Below are positions 8,370 to 15,884 of a stretch of 45,284 nucleotides of DNA, in pieces. The position numbers were made by a program, and so were the translations under genes. Positions within the stretch are counted from its first letter, which is position 1; each line of letters starts with the position of its first letter. The notes under the pieces were generated by a model. The model did no database searches. It was not told the origin of the DNA and saw nothing but the letters and a program-made list of their open reading frames with translations. This stretch comes from an uncultured Pelagibacteraceae bacterium (GTDB lineage: Bacteria > Pseudomonadota > Alphaproteobacteria > Pelagibacterales > Pelagibacteraceae), in the NCBI GenBank assembly GCA_902567945.1, contig CACFOC010000004.1, positions 1-45,284 on the forward strand. The letters are read 5' to 3'.

Positions 8370-9215
8370 ATGATTATAGATGGGAAAAAAATAGCAGCTG
8401 AGCTGCGAGAAGATTTAAAAAAAAAGGTGGTGGAACTTAAATCTAAATATAATTCTGTTCCTGGACTAACTGTAATTTTAGTAGGCGAAGATGCCCCAAG
8501 TAAGATTTATGTAAAAAATAAAGAAAAATTTGCAAAAGAAGTTGGAATGAATTCAGAAGTAATTAAATATTCTGAAAAGATAGAGGAAAAAGTTCTTTTA
8601 AATAAAATTGAGGAATTAAATAATGACAAGAAAGTTTCAGGTATATTAGTTCAGCTTCCTTTACCGAAACATATTGATAAAAGAAAAGTTATTGAAACTA
8701 TAGATCATAAAAAAGATGTTGATGGTTTTCATCCCATGAATGTTGGTAATTTATCTTCTGGGTATGACAGTAGTATTCCATGTACACCTCTTGGATGTAG
8801 TTTATTACTTAAAAAAATTGAAAAAAATTTAAGTGGAAAACACGCAGTAGTAATTGGAAGATCTAACTTAAATGGTAAGCCAATGACTCAATTACTTCTA
8901 AAAGAAAATTGTACGGTTACCATTACTCACTCAAAGACAAAGGATTTAAAAAAAGAATGTCTCAGAGCAGATATAATTATTGCGGCAGTAGGAATGCCCC
9001 GATTAGTCAAAGGAGATTGGGTAAAAAAAGGTGCAATAGTTATTGATGTTGGAATTAATAAAACTGATTCGGGCATAGTGGGTGACGTTGATTTTGATGA
9101 AGTTTCTAAAGTTGCTAAAGCAATTACACCAGTTCCAGGTGGCGTGGGTCCAATGACTATAGCTTGTTTACTCAATAATACTGTTGAGTGTTTTAAAAAA
9201 ACTCATTCTAATTAA
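8370..9215 (+). CDS. folD: Bifunctional methylenetetrahydrofolate dehydrogenase/cyclohydrolase
   Basis: FolD interconverts 5,10-methylene-, 5,10-methenyl- and 10-formyl-tetrahydrofolate using NADP, supplying one-carbon units in the cytoplasm. Key segments are the catalytic region YVKNKEKFAKEVG with its lysine, VQLPLPKHID, the DVDGFHPMNVG segment, CTPLG, the nucleotide-binding VVIGRSNLNGKPMTQLL and the C-terminal TPVPGGVGPMT. I place the start at the ATG at 8370 (MIIDGKKIA), giving 281 residues, because upstream residues would overlap yggT and are not part of the family. This sits in the hemC-hemD-mscS-yggT run and is followed by two small membrane protein genes. Confidence 0.97.
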   Translation: MIIDGKKIAAELREDLKKKVVELKSKYNSVPGLTVILVGEDAPSKIYVKNKEKFAKEVGMNSEVIKYSEKIEEKVLLNKIEELNNDKKVSGILVQLPLPKHIDKRKVIETIDHKKDVDGFHPMNVGNLSSGYDSSIPCTPLGCSLLLKKIEKNLSGKHAVVIGRSNLNGKPMTQLLLKENCTVTITHSKTKDLKKECLRADIIIAAVGMPRLVKGDWVKKGAIVIDVGINKTDSGIVGDVDFDEVSKVAKAITPVPGGVGPMTIACLLNNTVECFKKTHSN

Positions 9216-9220
9216 TCATA

Positions 9221-9442
9221 ATGTTTCCAAAAAAATATTCACAATTATTATTTGTTTTAATTATGGGATTTTTAATGAGTCTTCTCATGACTTTAATCAT
9301 TACCTTTGTTAATACAGGAATGGATGACGAATATACGCAAAGGTTTTTAAAAGCTTGGACTGTTAGCTTGCCAATTGCTATTGGAACGGCTTTATTTGTT
9401 GGACCTTTTGCAAAAAAATTTGTAGATAAAATAACTAAATAG
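9221..9442 (+). CDS. DUF2798-type small membrane protein
   Basis: A 73-residue protein with two hydrophobic helices, about residues 7-30 and 47-65. Between them are an acidic/aromatic loop and a conserved-looking WTVSLPIAI segment, then GPFAKKFVDKI at the end. This pattern resembles DUF2798 family proteins (two helices, with a Trp/Pro motif at the second helix). The function of the family is unknown. It follows folD by five bases and precedes another membrane protein by five bases, so it is probably part of the same transcript. Confidence 0.7.
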   Translation: MFPKKYSQLLFVLIMGFLMSLLMTLIITFVNTGMDDEYTQRFLKAWTVSLPIAIGTALFVGPFAKKFVDKITK

Positions 9443-9447
9443 AATTT

Positions 9448-9870
9448 ATGTATAGTTCAATGAAGTGGATTGTGTTTGTTACTGGATGGATGACATTTAG
9501 AGCAGTTGGTTCTACCTTATTTTTATTTTGGACAATAACTGGTAATGAAAGAGCAGCACCTTCAGAATGGGTTTTGCCATTAATTGGTGACTTTATTATA
9601 GGAACAACAGCTTTTTTTTTAGTTTATGGTATAATAAAAAAACCTTCCTCTTTTTTATGGGGGATATTACTTTCCTGGAATATTTTAGGACTTATAGATT
9701 TAATTGGTGCTATAGCAATTAGCTTATCAGTTCCCTATGAGCCAATACCAGAAATAGGTTTAACAAGTTTAGGTGTTAGATTTATATTGATTTTAAATAC
9801 GTTTTTACAAATATCTTGTTTATATTTTCTTTTTAAGAATGAAGTTAAAAATCATTTTCATAAATTATAA
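9448..9870 (+). CDS. Multi-pass membrane protein, unknown function
   Basis: A 140-residue protein with about four hydrophobic segments near residues 6-28, 44-64, 68-92 and 107-127, separated by short loops. It ends in a basic, His-containing tail. I do not recognise the family. The start could be the ATG at 9448 or the one at 9460 (MKWIVFV). It is the last gene of the plus-strand hemC-to-folD run and meets the argG gene end-to-end with only four bases between the two stop codons, so there is no room for a separate terminator. Confidence 0.65.
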   Translation: MYSSMKWIVFVTGWMTFRAVGSTLFLFWTITGNERAAPSEWVLPLIGDFIIGTTAFFLVYGIIKKPSSFLWGILLSWNILGLIDLIGAIAISLSVPYEPIPEIGLTSLGVRFILILNTFLQISCLYFLFKNEVKNHFHKL

Positions 9871-9874
9871 AAGT

Positions 9875-11056
9875 CTATAGTTTTTTTTTATGAAAATTAA
9901 TAAATCTTTCAACATTTGATTTATTAAATGTTTTGTTTTCTTCAAAAGATACTTTCTTCATTGAGTAAGCGTTACTTTTAGTTTGTCTTGAGACAATTGT
10001 AATATTGCCTTTATATAACTTAAGTTTAACTGAACCATTTACTTTATTTCTTTTTCTATCAATAATTTTTTGTAGTTTAAATCTTGCTTTTGAATACCAA
10101 TAACCATTGTAAATGAGTTCTGCGTATTTAGGCATTATCTCATCTTTTTGATGCATTGTTTCTTTATCTAAAGTAACAGACTCCATTGCTCTATGAGCTA
10201 CCATTAGTAAGGTTCCACCAGGAGTTTCATAAACACCTCTTGATTTTATTCCAATAAATCTATTTTCAACTAAATCGACTCTTCCAATCCCATTCTTACC
10301 TGCAAGAATATTTAGTTTTTGTAAAAGATTTCCTGGTGATAATTTTTTACCATTAACTGATATGGGATCTCCATTTTTAAACCCAATAGCTACATATGAT
10401 ATTTTATTAGGTGCTTTTTCAGGAGCAACTGTTCTTTGAAAAATAAATTCTGGTGCCGCATTTTTTGGATTTTCCAAGACTTTACCTTCAGTAGAGGTAT
10501 GAAATAAATTATCATCTACAGAAAATGGAGAGGCTCCTTTTTTATCTTTAGGTATTAGTATTTTATTTTTTTTTGCATATTTAATTAAATCTGATCTTGA
10601 ATTTAATTTCCATATTCTCCACGGTGCAATTACTTTAATTTTTGGACCAAAATAATGATATCCAAGTTCAAATCTTACTTGATCGTTACCTTTGCCTGTT
10701 GAACCATGTGAAACTGCATGGGCATTAAATTTTTTTGCAATTGCAATTTGTCTTTTTGCAATTAAAGGTCTTGCAATAGATGTTCCTAATAAATAAACAC
10801 CTTCATAAATAGCGTGACCTCTGACCATTGGGTAAATATATTCTTTTGCGAATAAATCTTTTAAGTTTTCAATAATAATTTTTTTTACCCCAAGTTTTTT
10901 TGCATTTTTGATAATTTTTTCTTTATCAATTTTTTGCCCGATGTCAGCAGTATAAGATATAACTTCTGCATTATATTTTTCTTGTAGCCATCTAAGTATT
11001 ATAGAAGTGTCTAGACCGCCAGAATAGGCAAGTACTATCTTTTTTTGCTTTTTCAT
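9875..11056 (-). CDS. argG: Argininosuccinate synthase
   Basis: ArgG joins citrulline and aspartate at the cost of ATP in arginine synthesis. The pyrophosphate-binding loop LAYSGGLDTS, the HGSTGKGNDQVRFE segment that binds ATP and citrulline, APWR, SPFSVDDNLFHTSTEG, the RVDLVENRFIGIKSRGVYETPGG region and APEKAP are present. The 393-residue length is normal for the type I family. The IalB-like gene lies 14 bases upstream on the same strand, so the two may share a transcript with the aldo/keto reductase. No argH is present in the window. Confidence 0.97.
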   Translation of the reverse strand: MKKQKKIVLAYSGGLDTSIILRWLQEKYNAEVISYTADIGQKIDKEKIIKNAKKLGVKKIIIENLKDLFAKEYIYPMVRGHAIYEGVYLLGTSIARPLIAKRQIAIAKKFNAHAVSHGSTGKGNDQVRFELGYHYFGPKIKVIAPWRIWKLNSRSDLIKYAKKNKILIPKDKKGASPFSVDDNLFHTSTEGKVLENPKNAAPEFIFQRTVAPEKAPNKISYVAIGFKNGDPISVNGKKLSPGNLLQKLNILAGKNGIGRVDLVENRFIGIKSRGVYETPGGTLLMVAHRAMESVTLDKETMHQKDEIMPKYAELIYNGYWYSKARFKLQKIIDRKRNKVNGSVKLKLYKGNITIVSRQTKSNAYSMKKVSFEENKTFNKSNVERFINFHKKKL

Positions 11057-11070
11057 TAATTATCTAGTTT

Positions 11071-11586
11071 TTAACCACAACTTTTTTTTGCAGTATTATA
11101 AGCTTTTGTAAAACCCATCATAGAATAGTGGTCAGTTGTTTGATCGCCCTTATCTGAATTTCCAATAATCATAAGTCTTGAAGCTTTTTTCATAGTAATA
11201 ATTAATTTTTTTTCGTCGTCATTATCAACAACCCAAGCAAATTTTCCTTTTGAAAATAAATCATAAGTTCTTTTCCCGGATTTTGCTTCTACTGGCGCCT
11301 TAAGTTTAAATTCATAACCGTTGGTTACACTAATTTCGTTTTTAATATTTTCACTTGGTCTAAAACTTACAAATAATCTTGAAGGATCTCTCTTTAGTTT
11401 TTTTGGGGCTCTTATTACAGGTATTGATTGGGCATAACATATTTTATTTCCATCCTGCAATAATTTAAAAGATTCCCAGTCTTTAAATTTTCCTAAGCTT
11501 TTTAAATTTTCTTCAGCACTTAATATTCCAAAAGAGAAGTAAAATAAGAAAATAATTAAAATATTTTTGATTATTTTTATGTGCAT
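11071..11586 (-). CDS. IalB-like (invasion-associated locus B family) secreted protein
   Basis: A 171-residue exported protein. Residues 1-24 are a hydrophobic signal peptide (cleavage likely after ILSAE or LSA). The mature part matches the IalB family: an opening KDWESFKL, a cysteine followed by YAQS, the RLFVSFRPSENIKNEISV segment, the MKKASRLMIIGNSDKGDQTTD segment and a closing FTKAYNTAKKSCG. Two cysteines, in KICYAQ and KKSCG, could form a disulphide in the periplasm. The family is common in alphaproteobacteria; despite the name it occurs in free-living species, and its molecular role is unclear. The gene overlaps the aldo/keto reductase by ten bases. Confidence 0.85.
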   Translation of the reverse strand: MHIKIIKNILIIFLFYFSFGILSAEENLKSLGKFKDWESFKLLQDGNKICYAQSIPVIRAPKKLKRDPSRLFVSFRPSENIKNEISVTNGYEFKLKAPVEAKSGKRTYDLFSKGKFAWVVDNDDEKKLIITMKKASRLMIIGNSDKGDQTTDHYSMMGFTKAYNTAKKSCG

Positions 11587-12626
11587 GGGTTTGTATATTT
11601 TTTCTGTATTTCTCCAATTTTTTTTATAATTTCTTTGTCTAAATTAATATCTACACTATCTATATTAGTTTTCAACTGCTCCATTTTAGTAGCACCAATT
11701 ATTACCGAGGTTACAAATGGTTGGATTTCGCAAAATTTAATGGACATTTGAGCAAAATCTAAATTAAAATTTTTTGCTAAATTCCAATATTCTTCAATAG
11801 CTTTTTCTGAATTAACCGTTCTGTATCTTGGCCAAAAATCATAAAATAAATCCATTCTTGAATTTTTGGGCATTGCGCCATTTCTATACTTCCCAGATAA
11901 ATATCCTGATGCTAATGGAGAATAGGCTAATAAACCAACTTTTTCTCTTATAGCAATTTCAGAAAGATCAACTTCAAATTTTCTATTCAAAAGATTATAT
12001 GCATTTTGTATTGAAACTATCCTAGTAATTTTTTTTTGTTCTGAATACTTAAGATATTGATTTGTCCCCCAAGCTGTCTCATTGGATATTCCCACATGTC
12101 TTGCTTTTCCTGCTTTAACTAAATTATTTAATGCGTCTAAAGTTTCTTCAATGCTCACAGAATTATTAGAATCTTTGTGTTCATATTCCAACTTACCAGA
12201 AAAGGGGCCAGAGGGTCTGTCTGGCCAATGTACTTGATACAAATCTATATAATCAGTTTTTAAATCTTTTAAACTTCTATCAATAGCAAATTCAATTTGT
12301 TTTTTGTTTAGGGAAGTTTTTTCACTATCAGGTCTCATCCAGGACATTCCTGATGCTCCCGCTACTTTGTCAGCTAAAATTATTTTACTTCTCTTTTTGG
12401 TTTTTAAAAACCACTCACCTATAAACTGACTTGTTTTACCTCTTGTCTCAGGTTTCATTGGTACAGCGTATAGTTCAGCAGTATCAAAAAAATTTACTTC
12501 TTGATCTACCGCATAATCCATTTGTTGAAAAGCTTCTTTTATGCTGTTTTGTTCCCCCCAAGTCATTGTTCCTAAACAAATTGTACTTACTTTTAAGTTT
12601 GTTTTCCCAAGTTTTTTGTAGTTCAT
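11577..12626 (-). CDS. Aldo/keto reductase (Tas-like)
   Basis: A 349-residue NAD(P)H-dependent oxidoreductase of the aldo/keto reductase superfamily, closest in pattern to the Tas group. Visible features are the opening YKKLGKTNLKVSTICLGTMTWG, the catalytic FFDTAELYAVP region with Asp and Tyr, the lysine in KIILADKVAG, the DYIDLYQVHWPDRP strand with the active-site His, HVGISNE, and the C-terminal cofactor segment VTSVIIGATKMEQLKTNID. It is cytoplasmic. The substrate cannot be told. The gene is divergent from the BI-1 gene (about 90 bases between starts) and overlaps the IalB-like gene by ten bases. Confidence 0.92.
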   Translation of the reverse strand: MNYKKLGKTNLKVSTICLGTMTWGEQNSIKEAFQQMDYAVDQEVNFFDTAELYAVPMKPETRGKTSQFIGEWFLKTKKRSKIILADKVAGASGMSWMRPDSEKTSLNKKQIEFAIDRSLKDLKTDYIDLYQVHWPDRPSGPFSGKLEYEHKDSNNSVSIEETLDALNNLVKAGKARHVGISNETAWGTNQYLKYSEQKKITRIVSIQNAYNLLNRKFEVDLSEIAIREKVGLLAYSPLASGYLSGKYRNGAMPKNSRMDLFYDFWPRYRTVNSEKAIEEYWNLAKNFNLDFAQMSIKFCEIQPFVTSVIIGATKMEQLKTNIDSVDINLDKEIIKKIGEIQKKYTNPCT

Positions 12627-12714
12627 TGTTTAAAATTAAATTATTTTTAAAGTTTTATTAAGTTATTTGAACACCTTGAAAGTTTTTAAAATATCAATAT
12701 ATTTAACTCATATT

Positions 12715-13470
12715 ATGGATTTTAATAGACAAAATATTCAATCAAAGGTTAGGACAGCTGAAACACATGTAATAGACGAAGGCTTGAGAGCATATATGCT
12801 TAAAGTCTATAATTACATGGCGTCAGGTATATTTCTTACAGGAATAATATCTTTACTACTTTTTAAATTATCAGTTGTTATGGCACCTGACGGATCTATA
12901 ACTGGTCTTACCACATTAGGAAATGCATTATATAATTCGGCATTGATGTGGGTTGTTATGTTAGCTCCATTAGGCGTAGTTTTTTATATGAGCTTTGGCA
13001 TTAGAAAAATGAGCGCAGCAAAAGCACAAGGAGCATTTTGGATCTTTGCAGCTTTAATGGGAGCTTCCTTATCTTCGATATTTTTAATTTATACAGGCGC
13101 TAGTATTACAAGGGTATTTTTTATTACAGCGGGTACCTTTGGTGCAATGAGTATTTATGGATATACAACTAAAAGAGATTTAACAAAATTTGGTTCATTT
13201 CTTATGATGGGACTAATTGGAATTATTATTGCATCAATAGTGAATATATTTATGAAATCTACGATGATGTACTTTGTTATATCTATTCTTGGAGTTTTAA
13301 TTTTTGTTGGTTTGACCGCATATGATACACAAAAAATTAAGAATATGTATTTAGCAAGTGACACTGGGGAGATAATGGGAAAAAAAGCTGTAATGGGAGC
13401 GCTTACACTTTATTTAGATTTCATAAATTTGTTTATAATGTTGCTTAGATTATTTGGGCAAAGAAGATAA
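12715..13470 (+). CDS. Bax inhibitor-1/YccA family membrane protein
   Basis: An integral membrane protein of the BI-1 family with seven hydrophobic segments. I start it at the ATG at 12715 (MDFNRQNIQS), giving 251 residues, because an upstream in-frame TTG adds 16 residues that do not look like the family. Features are LRAYMLKVYNYMASG near the N-terminus, a run of helices from residue 35 onward, the FVGLTAYDTQKIKNMY motif near residue 200, whose Asp is conserved in the family, and LYLDFINLFIMLLRLFG at the end. Members act as pH-sensitive calcium leaks or modulators of membrane proteases in studied cases; the role here is not known. Two bases separate its stop from the DUF2794 stop on the other strand. 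Confidence 0.93.
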   Translation: MDFNRQNIQSKVRTAETHVIDEGLRAYMLKVYNYMASGIFLTGIISLLLFKLSVVMAPDGSITGLTTLGNALYNSALMWVVMLAPLGVVFYMSFGIRKMSAAKAQGAFWIFAALMGASLSSIFLIYTGASITRVFFITAGTFGAMSIYGYTTKRDLTKFGSFLMMGLIGIIIASIVNIFMKSTMMYFVISILGVLIFVGLTAYDTQKIKNMYLASDTGEIMGKKAVMGALTLYLDFINLFIMLLRLFGQRR

Positions 13471-13472
13471 AT

Positions 13473-13814
13473 TTAATTAACTAATTTAAATTTTTTCCAC
13501 ATTATTTTATTAATAAGTATACTAAGATCTTCAGATTTTTTGATAATCTTATTTGCAGAATCTTTAACTAGATATTTTTCTTCTTTGTTTTTAGGTTTTA
13601 AATTTTTTATGATTTTATAAGCAGGATTCTCAGATGCTCTATGATATACATTAAAATTTATTTCTCTTTTTGAAATAGATAGTCCATAATCCTTCCAGTC
13701 TCCATCGGAAACCATTTTAGCATATAGATTTAAAATTAATTGTAATTCTTGTTTATTAAAAAAATTAGATTCATTACTTTTAATATTATTTATAACCAAT
13801 TTTAAGTGTTTCAT
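13473..13814 (-). CDS. DUF2794 family protein
   Basis: A 113-residue soluble protein. The central stretch FNKQELQLILNLYAKMVSDGDWKDYGL, followed by FNVYHRASENPAYKI, matches the alphaproteobacterial DUF2794 family (acidic WxDY motif and RASExP motif). No function is established. Its ATG shares a base with the yciB stop (TAATG), so it is translated after yciB and probably coupled to it. Confidence 0.85.
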   Translation of the reverse strand: MKHLKLVINNIKSNESNFFNKQELQLILNLYAKMVSDGDWKDYGLSISKREINFNVYHRASENPAYKIIKNLKPKNKEEKYLVKDSANKIIKKSEDLSILINKIMWKKFKLVN

Positions 13815-14365
13815 TATTTCTGCAATTTATATTTATTTATTAACGGAATTTGGCTTGCGGTAAATAAAAGAGTTATTGGTAATAAGCCCCATACTTTAAA
13901 ATTTACCCAAAAAGCTTCAGATTGTGTTTCTACAACTATTGCGTTAATCACTGCAGCAAAAATAAAAAAACCAATCCATCGAATATTAAGTTTTTTCCAT
14001 CCTTCGTCTTGTAAATTTAAAGCATTATTGAAGAAAATTTTTAACAGAGGTCTTTCTGTAAAATATTTTCCAAAATACAATACTCCTGCAAAAAGAAGAT
14101 TTATTATTGTTGGTTTGTAATAAAAAAAAGTTTTATTATCAAAATATAATGTAAGACCCCCAAAAAAAATAATAAGGGTTGCACTCACGAGTGGTACCAT
14201 TGGTATTTTTTTTTCTGTAAAATAAACCATTACCAAAGCTATTATAGTTGCTATGATGAAAGGAGTTATTGCCGCTTTTAAGTTGTTTCCACTTTTAAAA
14301 TATACAACAAAAAAAATAAGCAAAGGTCCAAAATCTGCCAAAAACTTAATAAATGAATTACGCAT
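13814..14365 (-). CDS. yciB: YciB/intracellular septation protein A family
   Basis: An inner-membrane protein of the YciB (IspA/IspZ) family, linked in other bacteria to cell envelope synthesis and septation. I choose the ATG at 14365 (MRNSFIKFLADFGPLLIFFVVYF), giving 183 residues. This matches the family's characteristic KFLxDxGPLxxFF opening and length; residues ahead of it are not membrane-like. About five hydrophobic helices follow, with FTEKKIPMVPLVSATLIIFFGGLTLYF and a later PLLKIFFNNALNLQDEGWKKLNIRW segment, whose Trp-Xaa-Lys-Leu-Asn pattern is conserved. In many alphaproteobacteria this gene follows ftsY; here ftsY is 16 kb away. It is divergent from hspQ. Confidence 0.92.
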   Translation of the reverse strand: MRNSFIKFLADFGPLLIFFVVYFKSGNNLKAAITPFIIATIIALVMVYFTEKKIPMVPLVSATLIIFFGGLTLYFDNKTFFYYKPTIINLLFAGVLYFGKYFTERPLLKIFFNNALNLQDEGWKKLNIRWIGFFIFAAVINAIVVETQSEAFWVNFKVWGLLPITLLFTASQIPLINKYKLQK

Positions 14366-14448
14366 ATAAAATTTTAACACATGTGACTTTGAAGGTGTAT
14401 TATTATCTATTGATTTTTTTATAAATATACATATGTTATTATTATTAG

Positions 14449-14769
14449 ATGGCTGAAAGCAAAGCAAAATTTTCAATAGGGGATATTGTAAAGCATAGAC
14501 ATTTTAATTTTAGAGGAGTCATCTATGACGTTGATTTTGAATTCAACAATTCCGAAGAATGGTATCGTTCGATACCCAAGGATGTGCGCCCAAGGAAAGA
14601 TCAGCCGTTTTATCATCTATTAGCTGAAAATAATGATATTACATATGAAGCTTACGTATCCGAGCAAAATTTAATTCCTGATGATTCTGACGAACCAATT
14701 AAACACCCTTTGATAGAAGAAATTTTTACAGGAAAAAAGGGCACAGGTTATTTTAGACCATCAAATTAA
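14449..14769 (+). CDS. hspQ: HspQ (YccV-like heat-shock/hemimethylated-DNA-binding domain)
   Basis: A 106-residue protein of the HspQ/YccV family, which in enterobacteria modulates DnaA stability and Lon protease specificity. Key features are FSIGDIVKHRHFNFRGVIYDVD at the N-terminus, the acidic EWYRSIP, and the FYHLLAE...YVSEQNLIPDDSDEPIKHP core ending with the HPLIEEIF segment. The length is typical. It is single, divergent from yciB (83 bases between starts), and is followed by a repeat-bearing spacer before the PagL-like gene. Confidence 0.92.
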   Translation: MAESKAKFSIGDIVKHRHFNFRGVIYDVDFEFNNSEEWYRSIPKDVRPRKDQPFYHLLAENNDITYEAYVSEQNLIPDDSDEPIKHPLIEEIFTGKKGTGYFRPSN

Positions 14770-14784
14770 ACATAAATATTTTTG

Positions 14785-14821
14785 CCTCAAATTAGACAAC
14801 ATTCTCTCAAATGTTAGACAA
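14785..14821 (+). repeat. Direct repeats CTCAAAT/TAGACAA in the spacer after hspQ
   Basis: Two units, CTCAAAT-TAGACAA (14786-14799) and CTCAAATGTTAGACAA (14806-14821), sit close together in the 216-base spacer between hspQ and the PagL-like gene. They contain TTAGACAA at 14792 and 14814, that is 22 bases apart or about two helical turns. The interval also contains a 6-bp inverted repeat, AACATT/AATGTT (14798-14803 and 14810-14815). A weaker third relative, CTCAACTAGGCAA, occurs at 14894-14906. The spacing suggests a protein-binding site, but no regulator is identifiable. I see no gene in this spacer. Confidence 0.5.
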
Positions 14822-14890
14822 AGTATAATCTTATAGATATTTTATTGCTTGGTTGAGGACACGTAATATAATTATCATCTCCCTCTTTTG

Positions 14891-14912
14891 TGCCTCAACT
14901 AGGCAATTTTTT
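14891..14912 (+). terminator. Weak candidate terminator ahead of the PagL-like gene
   Basis: TGCCT-CAACT-AGGCA forms a perfect 5-bp stem with a five-base loop, followed by ATTTTTT. The stem is short but is one of the few GC-containing inverted repeats in the spacer. It could end hspQ transcription. It overlaps the third, degenerate copy of the direct repeat described at 14785. Confidence 0.3.
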
Positions 14913-14985
14913 ACTTAAATTCAACAATTCTTTACCAATAACAATACTGGTTTATTTTTTGTAACGAAAACTATATGTTATTTGA

Positions 14986-15855
14986 ATGAAGAAAATTGTG
15001 ACAATAGTTTTGTTAGTTTTTTTAGCTTTGAGTTTTGGAAGTATAAAAAGTTTTGCTTTTTTTAGTAATCCTTGGAAAAATTATAATCCAAAATGTAAGA
15101 AGTTTGATTTTTATTGTAAAAGAACAAGTCCAAAAATGACCAAAGAAGAAGCTCAGAAAATAATAGAAGCTGAAAAAATAAATGAAATAAAGAAAGTTAA
15201 AGAAAATACAAAAAAAATAGAGATAACGTCTTCTGAAAAAGACAAAAAAAAAAATTATAAAAAACCAAAAAAAATATTTGGTATTTTTAATAACCCCTAT
15301 GCAAATGCAAATCCAAAATGCAAGAAGTTTGATTTTTATTGTAAAAGAACAGCACCTAAGGTTTATGAAATAGATGAAAATGTTAAAGAAGAAAATATTG
15401 AAGTTGCGAAAGTTAAATTCGATAATTACGATACAGAATTAAATGCTTTTACAGGCATGTTCGACTTTAGTGATGATGGCCAAGCTGCAGGCTTATTTGG
15501 TTTGCAACATCAAAATGATGAATTATTTAAAGAAAGTTTTCTTGGTAAATTATCACCAATTACTGGAGGTTTTTTAACTGAAAAATCTGCATTTTATTTA
15601 TATACGGGTATACAAGCTGAATACGAACTTGGACTTTTAACAGTAACTCCTAGTTTTGCTCCTGGTTATTACCACTTTGGAGATGGGAAAGATTTAGGTT
15701 ATCCATTAGAGTTTAAAAGTGAAGTGCAGGTAGCTCTTGATTTATCAGAAAAAACTCAACTGGGTATGAGTTACAACCATATTTCAAATGCAAGTCTTGG
15801 GACTAAAAATCCAGGAGCAAATAGCTATATGTTTAATTTTCTTAAACAATTTTAG
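14986..15855 (+). CDS. PagL-like outer-membrane protein with duplicated two-cysteine N-terminal motif
   Basis: A 289-residue secreted protein. Residues 1-24 are a signal peptide. The region after it holds two copies of NPKCKKFDFYCKRT (residues 34-47 and 109-122), each preceded by an Asn-Pro/aromatic stretch and separated by a Lys/Glu-rich linker. From about residue 150 the protein resembles the acyloxyacyl-hydrolase/lipid A 3-O-deacylase (PagL) barrel family, with aromatic/glycine strands, SYNHISNASLGTKNPGANS near the end, and a C-terminal Phe. The His-Xaa-Ser-Asn motif (His265, Ser267) corresponds to the PagL catalytic pair. The position of the PagL catalytic Glu seems to be occupied by Asn, so activity is uncertain. 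The cysteine motifs are not part of PagL as I know it. It is a single gene with its own spacer upstream. Confidence 0.7.
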   Translation: MKKIVTIVLLVFLALSFGSIKSFAFFSNPWKNYNPKCKKFDFYCKRTSPKMTKEEAQKIIEAEKINEIKKVKENTKKIEITSSEKDKKKNYKKPKKIFGIFNNPYANANPKCKKFDFYCKRTAPKVYEIDENVKEENIEVAKVKFDNYDTELNAFTGMFDFSDDGQAAGLFGLQHQNDELFKESFLGKLSPITGGFLTEKSAFYLYTGIQAEYELGLLTVTPSFAPGYYHFGDGKDLGYPLEFKSEVQVALDLSEKTQLGMSYNHISNASLGTKNPGANSYMFNFLKQF

Positions 15856-15884
15856 TTTGGTTTAGATCAATTAAAAAAATATAA

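Noticed and set aside
14986-15400. CRISPR-like or mobile repeat because of the near-identical 42-base units
   Set aside because: The units are in frame within one protein, only two copies exist and they encode the same cysteine motif, so this is an internal gene duplication.
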